From Castanea sativa (taxonomy: Eukaryota; Streptophyta; Magnoliopsida; Fagales; Fagaceae), in NCBI RefSeq assembly GCF_040712315.1, contig NC_134020.1:38184751-38248750 (forward strand): a stretch of DNA of 64,000 nucleotides, written 5' to 3'. The position numbers and the translations under genes were made by a program. Each line of letters opens with the position of its first letter. The first letter of the stretch is position 1. Of this stretch, positions 10,958 to 20,484 are shown piece by piece. The notes beneath the pieces are model-generated. The model was not told the DNA's origin and made no database searches. It saw nothing but the letters and a program-made list of their open reading frames with translations.

Positions 10958-12533
10958 TTGCATTGCAAAATTCCTTTTGTAGCATTTTTTTTAGTACTTT
11001 TAGTTTATCTTGAATACTACACATTTGTGTCCTTGTTGGATCTTGTATCCTTAATGCAAATACTTTGATGTTTTGCATTGGTTGTGTGTTTGGACATACA
11101 GTTGATTTTTGCTTTGCACTTGATTGCATTGCGTGTCCAAATGACCATTTACTAGTTAAATGATCATTGTAGTCATTCTTTAATGACTGTTCATGTATGA
11201 TCAAATTATGCTTCATAGTAATATCTTGCTGTTAACTATGATCGCATTATACTTGCTTCTATATGTACCTTGTATTCAATTTGTCATGAGTTTATTGAAA
11301 GTTTTGTTTGTGTGCGAGTATTTTAGGATACAGGTTTATTTGTGCAAGTGCTTCACAGCTTCTAGATTAGGTGTGAGTGAGTTTTGCAATTTTTTCCAAA
11401 CTCACATTTAAGTCTAGATTCTGTTATAGGGTGTTTTTTCACGAAATAGTCAAAGGGAGAGATTGTAAAGTTGTAATTTACAACTATTTTGTGTTGGGGT
11501 TACTTCCATGCCAATTGATAGTAATTTTGTTCAATCTTTTGTACCCTGTATTTTATGTGAGATTTATTTGTAAGGGTTGTGTGTGAGAGAAAGAGTATGA
11601 AGACTCAAGGCAACATTGAAGGAAAAAGAAGTTTTCGCAGGTAGCTCGCGAGTGGCCTTCCCATGAAGTGAAGCATGTGCTCAGCATATGACTAGAATGC
11701 AAAGAGTCAAGACAGATGGTGACAACTGGTTTTCGCGAGTGTCTCGCGGGTAAGGTCTTCCCGCAAGATACCTGCGAAACAGTCTGTTTTGCTATTTTGT
11801 CATATCTGCTCCACTACATCCTTATACACACTATATATACCATCATTACCCACATTTTGAAGATAGAGCTTTTCAGAGAGAAAACCCTAGCCACAAACCC
11901 TTGAGAGTTAGAGATTGTCATACCCACAATTCACTACACCATCTATTATGGTTTTCCTTTACTCCTACCTCTCCATATCCAAATCCTTGAGAGGTTGATA
12001 GCCCAGATACTTATCACACCCATACTGAGTGTCAAGTGAGGTTTTGGTGCTACTGGGAAGCATTAGAAGAAGCCAAGTTTTGACGGATGCAATCAGACGC
12101 ATTTCGATATCCGGAAAGTTAGACAAGACATGGTTTCAAGAAATCTTATTGGAGTAGGAGCTTGGATGGCTTAGGTGCACTGGGTAGATTAGGCTTGGAG
12201 GGTCTCTTGCTATTCATGTATTCCTACTTATTGTCTAGTAGATCAATTTGCCGCTTGGAGGGCCGTGAAAAGTTTTTCATCGAGTTCTTCAGTTTCCTCT
12301 TCGATAACACATCGGCGTCTTATCTTGTGTTTGCATTTCTCTTCCCTACTCTTTTAGCTTTCATATTACTGCTGTGTTGTAAGGAATATGGCTTAGAGTA
12401 GTTGTATTGTTTGTTCGCTCGCATTTACTCTATTCCGCACTCAGTTTAAGTTATAGTAAAATCAATCGAGCCGTAATTTATTAATTTGGGGTTTAAACAG
12501 CTTTTGTGTTTTTAACACAAATCCGAGCTCTTA
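10958..12533 (+). mobile_element. 3' remnant and 3' LTR of an LTR retrotransposon, unit A
   Basis: About 500 bp of 3' internal sequence ends in a purine tract (AAAGGGAGAGAT; AAAGGGGGAGAT in unit B) directly before TGTAAAGTTG at 11,464. That is the expected PPT-LTR junction. The LTR (11,464-12,533, about 1.07 kb) has a CG-rich hairpin (11,730-11,780), a TATA box (about 11,831) and an end resembling GAGCTCTCA in unit B. The same LTR lies alone at 23,010-24,084. Gag, protease, integrase and RT are missing. The left edge is fused to the 549-bp repeat. Confidence 0.75.
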
Positions 12534-12555
12534 GCTTGGATGATAAGGCTGCTTC

Positions 12556-13022
12556 TTGAATGCTTGGATACTAAGAAACGAACACCCCTGCAAAGTGGAA
12601 ACGTTCAAAGATACATTAAGATCATAATTTGGGCAAGGCATATTAATGGAAGAGTATGGACACAGCCATATCTTGGAAGCATGATTTAATCAAAATCAAG
12701 TGATAAGAGATGGACTAACAGATTTACCGAAAGATAAGACTGCTTTTTGAACGCTGAAAAATTATTGGATACTCCGGGAATATCATAAATGTGTACTCCC
12801 CCCCTCTCACATGAATTGTGAGTTCCACTATAAATTTAATTAGTGAGATCCACAGTAATGTGAGAGTAAAGAGTACGCATCTATGGTACTTCCGGAAGTA
12901 CCCAATAATTACCTTGAATGCTTGGATACTAAAAAAACGAAACCACTGCAAAGTAGAAACGTGCAAAGATACATCAAGATCATAATTTGGGCAAGGCATA
13001 TTAATGGAATAGTATGGACACG
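12556..13022. repeat. 110-bp direct repeat flanking a MITE upstream of the Rab gene
   Basis: TGAATGCTTGGATACTAA through GGCAAGGCATATTAATGGAA occurs at 12,557-12,652 and again at 12,916-13,010. The foldback MITE lies between. The second copy sits just upstream of the Rab TATA box. Both copies are kept in unit B. Confidence 0.75.
12760..12911. mobile_element. Foldback MITE, unit A
   Basis: About 150 bp. The left end ATTATTGGATACTCCGG and the right end, read inverted, ATTATTGGGTACTTCCGG match. Pairing continues inward through CTCTCACAT on both sides, with the centre near ATAAATTTAATTAG. The same element in unit B is at 50,067-50,214. Confidence 0.75.
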
Positions 13023-13049
13023 TTAGCTTGCACAGTTCACACAAACGCA

Positions 13050-13057
13050 TATATATA
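13050..13057 (+). promoter_or_regulatory. TATA box of the RABA4-like gene, unit A
   Basis: TATATATA, 106 bp before the ATG, followed by a CT-rich leader (13,119-13,134). Both are conserved in unit B (50,361-50,368), so the core promoter looks intact. Confidence 0.55.
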
Positions 13058-13162
13058 GCCCTTCCCTTCCGATTCTTGTACTTCCATAAAGTATAGCTGA
13101 TAGCTCAGACATTCATTACTCTCTCTCTCTCTCTGAAATTGCTTTTTTATAATAGAAAGAAA

Positions 13163-16100
13163 ATGGCAAGCCATGGTAAAGAAGGATATGGAGTTTCGGA
13201 ACAGAGGATTGACAGTGAATTCAAGGTGGTGCTGATAGGAGACTATGAGGTTGGGAAGTGTCAGATACTGGCACGTTGCGAACGCAAAGAGTCCAAGACT
13301 GGTACCGCCGTTACTGTCAAGTACGAGACCCAAACCCTTCACATCGAGAAAAAGAGTGTCAAGGCCCACATCTGCGGCATCATTGGCCAAGAACCGTACG
13401 TACCTCTAGCTCTACAAATTTCTGACTTTAATTCACAGTTTTAGTATTTTTTTTTAGGGCTTGTGTAAAACAATTTGTGTATAAGAAACACTACTCTTTG
13501 CGTAATTCCTAAGGATTTGATTTTAAGTTCAATGAGAACCAGGGCTTACAATGATTTTTTGTTGGAGGAATCAAATTGTGATACCAATATATTACTCAAA
13601 ATAAACTGCTACACGTGTGTATATAAGTGTTAATACTATGTAAGTCATAATTCATAATTTTTTTTTTTATATAATCATAATTCATAATTAATTGTATACA
13701 AAATCAAAAACATTTGATGAATATATTTACAAGATAATTCTTAAGAGAACTTATCATCTTTTAAACTCTAACGACCAAATTTGTCTAGTTAAATGTTTGA
13801 TATTAGACTTGTAGAAAAATAATAATAAAAACAACCTGTATAAAATTTATGCTGAATAACAATTTTTCATAAAATAAAGGCTAATGTACAAACTACACCT
13901 TTAAAATTTGGGAATTTTTGGATTTTAAATCGTAAAATTTCCATATTTTAAATTTACCCCTGAAGTTATATTATGTTGACGAAAATACAATATTGGTTCC
14001 TCAAGTTTACTATGTGTGCGCAATTGGTCCTTCAAGTTTGAAGCGTGCGTAATTGGTCCCTCAAGTTTGTAAAATGAGCAATATAAGTTATTTTATTAAC
14101 TTACATTAACGGTATTACTTATTTGGCTAACGGATAATTATTTGACATTTTATTTTAATGATGTGACATATTTTAATTAAAAAATTACAAATTAAAAAGT
14201 GCACGTGAGAAACTTTTTTTTACAACAGTACCAAATTAAAAAAAACTCTTTTTTTTTCTACCAATTGTAAATATATCAAAATTCGTGGGACCCACTGATG
14301 TGAACACAGACAACTTCTTCTTCTCTTCTAAATGACTTTCTTTCTTTCTTTTTTGGTCTTGCACGAAACCCACTGATTGTCTTCTTCTTTCTTCTTTTTC
14401 TTTTTATTTCCTATCTCTCTTGCATAAAGCCACACACTGGTGGTCTAAGGTCTTCTTCTTCATTATTATTATTATTATTATTTTGGTGTTTACTGTTTTG
14501 CTATTTTGGTGGTCTTCTTATTTCAAATAAAATAAAACCCAATTGAATTTAACCCCACCAACAAAAAAAAATTCATAAAAATAGAATTGCAAACCCAAAA
14601 AAAAAAAAAAACCTATTTGAGTTTAACCCTCACCCACAAAACACAAACCAAATCAAACATTTAAAGAAAATAAAAGAAACAAACAACAAAAGAGAAGCAA
14701 AGACGCTGCAAAGTGCTATATGATACATGCCCTGCTTTTTTGCTACTATGCCTCTACTGGGATTCCGTGGGTTTTGTTTCATCCCTTGGAGTGTCTGCAA
14801 ACGTTTAGTTATTTTAGTTTACTCTGTTATTGTATTTTGTTGCAGTTCTGTGTAGTTGTTGTGTTAATATATGTCTTGTTTGTGTGTGTATCTTTATTAG
14901 CCCGGTTGGGCTGTGAAGTTTGTGGTGTTGTAAGACTTTTTAAAGTGTGTTTTTGTTTACATTTAATAAAATCCTAGTTTACACAAAAAAAAAAAGATGC
15001 TGGGACCTGTTTCTGTAATTTTAATTTGTAATTTTTTAATTAAAATATGTCACATCATTAAAATAAAATGCCAAGTCATTCTTCGTTAGCCACATAAGTA
15101 ACACCGTTAATGACAGTTATTAAAATGACTTATATTGCTCATTTTGAAAACTTGAGAGACCAATTGTGCACGCTTCAAACTTAAGGGACCAATTGTACAC
15201 ACAGGGTAAACTTAAGGGACCAATATTGTAGTTTTGCCTATTATGTTTGCATCAGTAGTCCATTTGTCCATACTTTCTGTTAAGTGTCACGTAAACTTGT
15301 CATGTGTGTTTATTTCGTTCAATAAAATGATGCCACAATATTTTTGTAGCCTAAAAAGACTTTAAATAATTAATAACATGACATAATGAAAATGATGTGG
15401 CGTTATTTTATTGGTTGAACTAAACACACATGGCAAACTTATATGAGAATTAATGAAAAATATGAATGTAGGGGCTGTTGATGTGAACAAAATATGAGTT
15501 CTAGAGAAAAATCCAAATTCTAAAACTTCATGATGTAAAATCCAAAACTCCTCAAACTTCAAATAAATTTAATCTTTTATCATCTCCATAGTGAAATTAG
15601 TAAAATCTTCATTTTCAATAAGAATTAAACAATTGTCTACCAGAGTAAGAAATTTTAATAGATACAAAACTTTAATAGATACAAGTACAAATTTTACATT
15701 AAAAAAATGAAATTTAGAAACAAAAACTACCTTGTCTTTATAATTAATAGACCAATTGAGAAATTCCTTCATATTTTTAAGAGCACCATTGAATTAACTC
15801 AAATATTTGGTGGGGTCAGTTCCTATTTTATAGGCTATAACTTTAAAGTTATTGATAATTCTATATACTATAAAAGAAATTTTAAAAATTTGGGGGGAGC
15901 AACCATGTATATAGCTATGCCCATGATGAGAACAACATTGCATTCAAGATTTTCAAAACGCTGCTGTAAGTTCATTTGGGCTATAGCGTTGTTTTCTATA
16001 ACGACATTTTCCAAAACACTGCTATAGGCGATTTTTTTAATTAGTTATAGTAGCATTTCAAAACGTCGCTATAACCAACAACCATAAAAGAAAAAAACCA

Positions 16101-17846
16101 GCAACCCCACCCCACCATTGTCTCTCTCTATCCAACAAACCTAGCTCATTCAGCCACCCAAACCCAGCATATCCAGACACCCAAACATGGAAAACAACCC
16201 AAACAACATTGTTAAAAGCAAAATACCCAGATTTTCAAAATATCTAAAAATTTAAAGAGAGAGAGATGGTTACAGCTCCGCACAATTTCTTGATCAAAGC
16301 CATGGGCTTTCGCTTCAGACCCCAACCTACAAAATTTCAAACAAAAAATTAATAAAACAAAAAGTAAAAAATGAAAGATGAAATATATGAAGAAAAAAAA
16401 AGTACCTTCTATGAGCTTTGGCAGTGAAGAGCCTGACAAGGTCGTCGACGAACATGTCTAGATGGGCATCCAAATCAATGCCTTTGAAGTGACCAAAACA
16501 CCAATTCGGCCACCCAAGACCGTTCCGGCCACCCAACATTGATTTAGGGAAGGGGAAATGCATTGGCAGCCGAGGCTTTGCGGATCGGCAGCGAGGATCG
16601 GCGTTGGGGTTGGGTCGGTGAAATGGGTCAAAGACGTGGATCTGCTGATAGTGGATCGGCAGTAAGAGTGAGAGTGTGAGAAAGAGAGTGAGAGAGTGGA
16701 GAGTTGTTCAGGTTTCAGCAAAAAAATAAAAAAAGGAGTTATTCAGGTAGAAAGAGTCAAGTATTTTTATTTCAAAAACTTTGGCTATTTCAATTTTTTT
16801 TTTGGCTGGACTTGTGGTGGTGCTTTCCAAACTCCACTATAGGTCCCTCAAAACATATATATATATATATATATTCTTTTTTTTTTTTGTTCAAGTTCAG
16901 CTATGGTGGCGCTTTCCAAATGCCATTATAGGCCCTTAAGACCAGGGCCTATTACGGTGTTTGAAAAATGCTGCTAAAGGCACGTCAAAATGCTACTATA
17001 GGCCCAATTTTTAGAAATGCCACTTTAGACCTTTCGAAACGCGGCTATAAAATACCTATAGGAGATTTTTTCAAAAACGCTGCTATATTGTACCTATAGT
17101 AGTGTTTTTTAGAAATGATGCTAAAAGAAACGCTGCTATAGCCAACGTTTTTTGTAGTGAATATTACTATATTTGATGAGGTTAGCTTTGGTTTTTTTAA
17201 AGAAAGTTTCTTAACACTTTTGAATGTGCATCAAGAGGTTGATGTCAATTTTAATAATTGGCTTTGGTATAATTGAATCAATTTTGTTAGTATAATTTAT
17301 ACTCATCTGATCATGTTTTTGGGTGGATTGAGCAGAAACAATGTAGATTCAAATGCAGATTACAAGGATGCTGATGGGGTAATATTGGTTTACGACATAA
17401 CTAACCGCAAGAGTTTTGATTGCATGACTCTTTGCCTAGAAGAGCTGCATCGCCATGCAAAGAAAAGACAAGCTATCATTCTGATAGGGAACAAAAGTGA
17501 TTCTAAGAATGATCGTGAAGTTCTAAGAAAGGAAGCTTGTGGATTTGCTGAGAAGAACGGTCTGATTTTCTTGGAGATCTCAGCATTGGAAGGAACTGAT
17601 TTTGATAATGCCTTAAAGGCTTTGTTGACAAAGCTTGTGAACATTAACAGCGATAGTACCACCAACAGCAATAATACCACCACTAGTACCACCACATATA
17701 CCAACACCAGCAATAATGTCACCAATACCACCACCAGTAGCCACAATAATAACAAGTCCTATCAGAATAACGGCAGCAACAATTCGAATCCAAGCAACGT
17801 CAATATAAAACAAAGTTTTTATTTTTATTTTTATTTTAATCCTTAG
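13163..17846 (+). CDS. Degenerate RABA4-like Rab GTPase, unit A (2 exons)
   Basis: Exon 1 is 13,163-13,395 and exon 2 is 17,336-17,846, joined at a GT-AG intron in phase 2 (donor GTACGT, acceptor GAGCAG). They give 247 codons without a stop. The intron sits right after GQE(R), the usual position in RABA genes. [37 protein letters not shown] and ISALEG identify the family; the GNKSD context fits RABA4. RABA4 proteins act in trans-Golgi/polar secretion. Here the P-loop is GDYEVGKC (Ser/Thr lost), G3 reads GIIGQE instead of DTAGQE, several residues around switch I are missing, and the Asn/Thr-rich tail lacks prenylation cysteines. GTP binding and membrane anchoring are doubtful. The last residues (FYFYFYFNP) come from AT-rich, probably LTR-derived sequence. 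It may be a transcribed pseudogene. Confidence 0.7.
13984..15232. mobile_element. Long-TIR element in the Rab intron, unit A
   Basis: Arms of about 230 bp face each other at 13,984-14,215 and 15,010-15,232. Both contain TTGGTCCCTCAAGTTT-type repeats, the word ACAATATTGG at the tips and the ATGTGACATATTTTAATT phrase at the inner edge. Long terminal inverted repeats of this kind fit a Mutator-like non-autonomous element, but I could not define a clean target duplication. The middle is CT-rich and includes a poly(A)-ended insert. Confidence 0.55.
14709..14995 (+). mobile_element. Possible poly(A)-tailed retroinsert inside the TIR element
   Basis: About 285 bp ends in a 12-base A run (14,984-14,995). 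It is bracketed by AAAGACGCTG (14,699) and AAAGATGCTG (14,993), a plausible imperfect target duplication, as for a LINE 3' end or retroposed transcript. No recognisable protein. Unit B has lost most of it through a deletion. Confidence 0.35.
15890..17159 (-). mobile_element. CACTA-like element fragment with captured gene, unit A
   Basis: The right end, read inverted, is CACTACAAAAAACGTTGGC, a typical plant CACTA terminus. The flanks hold many copies of the subterminal phrase GCTGCTATAG(G/C) and its variants (about 15,957-16,075 and 16,900-17,145). No matching CACTA end was found on the left, so the element is truncated or its left end has decayed. It contains RPS15 exon sequence. It lies inside the Rab intron in both units. 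Confidence 0.6.
16255..16500 (-). pseudogene. Captured RPS15 (uS19) exon pair, unit A, frameshifted
   Basis: The minus-strand frame reads FKGIDLDAHLDMFVDDLVRL then FTAKAHRR, ending at a GTACTT donor (exon end 16,406). After an intron of about 80 bp ending TTTGTAG, the next exon (from 16,326) encodes [13 protein letters not shown]. These are consecutive segments of cytosolic 40S ribosomal protein S15. The intron is retained, so this is a DNA-level capture and not a processed copy. A 5-base loss at the start of the second exon (GTTGGGG, against GTTTCAGAGGGG in unit B) breaks the frame. Confidence 0.75.
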
Positions 17847-17847
17847 T

Positions 17848-19219
17848 TGTTAGGATGTGTGCCTTTAAATCCTATTGTATGATGCTACGTATGACATTAT
17901 GTATGACTTAATATTATGATTAATAAAGTTGTTTTATTATTATCTAAAATAATGGTAACATGAATATTGGGACATTATCATATAGTCCATGAGATGCATA
18001 GTATGTTATCTATGTGATTTAGGCACAGAAGATATAGATCACAAGTTCTTTGTAAACTCAGAATTTTAGTTCGTAGTCGGTGATGAAATTAGGCATTTCA
18101 TCTACAAAAACTATAACATATCAACTAAGATGATTTGTCTTGATTATGGAAATTGAGATTTCCAGTTGGTATGTTGATATGTTTTAAGAGTTAAGACATA
18201 TTGAACTAGACTGCTGTGAGATTTATTATTCTCCTAACGTCTGTCAAATGAATAATAAACTCACGACTTCTATTTACATGAGCTCTTAATCCTGAGAGGA
18301 TAATGGACCTGATCATGAGGTGTAGGTTGCTTTGATATATCAGGAGTGAGATCTAAAATAACGATCAAAACCTCGGTATGTTGGGCAGCCACATTTAGTG
18401 TTGATGGAACATATATTCTCAAGATGGAATTCATAGTCTCTTAACGGAGATATAAAATATTCCCTAGAGATATAAAATATTCCCTAGAGATATAAAATAT
18501 TCCCTTGGGATAAGTTTAATGAGTTTGGTTATTCAGAGAGTTAAGCCTAACCACTTTAGTAAGGAGTTACTAAAGTATATATTTATGGAATTAGATTTCA
18601 TAAATATATGATAAATAACATTAAAAGGACTAAACCAGGTACTCAAGAAATTAAGATATAGTAATTTACAAAGTGGCAGTCTACATTCATGACTTTATAT
18701 TACTACGAATATTTTATGAATGAGTTGCATGTATAATAAAGTCTTGGAACTAGTGTCTTATTGGTCCCTTTTGGTCCCACTCCAAGCCACACACTTAAGC
18801 CTAATTGGAAAAGCCCAAAAGGCCGGACTAATTAGATAATCAGTTAGATATTAAGGGAGAAACATACAAAATTTTTATGTATGAAAAAGAGACACTATTG
18901 AAAAATAGTGTGCATGTGAGTGTGAGACACTTTATCATTCTCCCTTAAAAATTAATTGAGAGACCACACTTCTTAGGTGTAAAGTGGAATTGGAGTGAAG
19001 ATCAAAAGTATTCCCAAGTGCTTCTGATATTTGTTTTTGAAATTCAGCGCTTCAAGGTACGCTTTCTTGTTCTTGTTCTTGAATTTGCTTCAAGGTATGC
19101 TCTCTTGTTCTTGAATTCAGAAACTTATATGGTGCATGTTATCAATTGTGAATGAAGTAAATCCGTTAATTTTCAACTGCGTATGTTTTGTATAAGATAC
19201 AACCATGATTTAACCAACA
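17848..19219 (+). mobile_element. Solo copia-type LTR, unit A
   Basis: 1,372 bp, starting TGTTAGGATGTGTGCC and ending AACCAACA. It is flanked by TTAGT (17,843-17,847) and TTAGC (19,220-19,224). The unit B copy has perfect TTAGC on both sides, so the left copy here has mutated. No internal region is present, so LTR-LTR recombination removed the body before the duplication. Unit A has a 20-bp unit repeated three times at 18,449-18,508, a 36-bp tandem repeat near 19,050-19,100, and lacks about 115 bp present in unit B (near 55,810-55,925). Confidence 0.85.
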
Positions 19220-20484
19220 TTAGCAACCCAAGTGTGTTGCCTCCTAAGGTATTCACGTCTTTCTCTCTCTGTTTCTTTCTTCTTCTTCTTTTTTGGGGTT
19301 TTAAGAAGACTGTAGTATCACTCAGAAGTTCTAATGGCCAACAACTGATGTAATATTATAAAATCTTAATTTTATTTAAGACTTCTAAAACCTAAGAGAG
19401 AGATTGGACGTGGGATCCTTAAGGATCCTAATCTTCAGCTATAGGATTAATCAATAACTTTTTGAATGTAATTGACTTATCTTGAAACTCTTTCAAAATT
19501 ATTCCTTAATTTTCTCAACCATAGCAAGAAAATGTTTGAACTTCTACAAATTGCAATAATGTCCATCAACACATTTCAATTGACCCCGTAAGATTAGAGA
19601 ATTACAAATGAGGTCCCATTACTTACAATTTTATATTTATGTCCTTCCACCAAACTATATTCCCACAAGCCACTAGGACTGGATTAATATCACTGTCATG
19701 TCCCTAGCTTATGTAACCCTTAATATCTTGATTTCATAATTTCTATTGGACTCCAAAATATCTTTGAAAAAACTCTTTAAATATATACATATAATATTAT
19801 ATATATGAAAAACATTTTTCAAAAATGTCACTGGCCGGTTTTGTTTTGAGTCCAACTTCAATATGAAAATCAACTGAATATACTATCTTCTTTAACGACT
19901 AGTGGATTCATTGTTGAGCATTTAAATATTTTACTCATTACACACATAACCCAACGTGTCTGTATATAGCCTTTAAAATTAGCATCACTAGTTGACACTG
20001 TCAAAGTAATGTACATAACAAAAAAATATACACAAACCTCTCATGTTTGAGGACAATATACAAATTGTGATAGAACAACATTTTAATTAACAGTGATCAC
20101 TCCATAAGGCGTTCTTGATCGGATTTGATTTAGTGTATGTACTTGTTACATTACACCCACTTGTCTGCTTAAAGTCACTACCTCAATGATGGAGTAAATC
20201 ATCCTATCATATAGCAGCACAACAAGTGTAGGCTTTAGTGGTAATATTCAATTAATATTTACAGCCTAGAACAATTTAATAATCTATGAAAAAAACATTA
20301 CTCCCTGTCTTTGGTTCCTTAACCATTAACATGATTTTTCTATAGAGGTGACATTACATGCCACATTTAAACAATGAAATATTCCTATAAAAATTATGAA
20401 TGTGAAAATAAAATTTTATTATCAAATAAAAATGCGTAATATTGTTTTTGAGGGCACATAATTCTAACATTCTCCCACTTGCAC

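Noticed and set aside
13037..13390. 117-codon minus-strand frame opposite Rab exon 1
   Set aside because: Antisense shadow of the Rab exon; no domain of its own.
14720..14977. 85-codon hydrophobic frame
   Set aside because: Lies in a T-rich, poly(A)-ended insert; no similarity to known proteins and deleted in unit B.
17390..17813. Hydrophobic minus-strand frames rich in Val, Leu and Gly
   Set aside because: Antisense of the Asn/Thr-rich Rab tail (AAT/ACC repeats); not membrane proteins.
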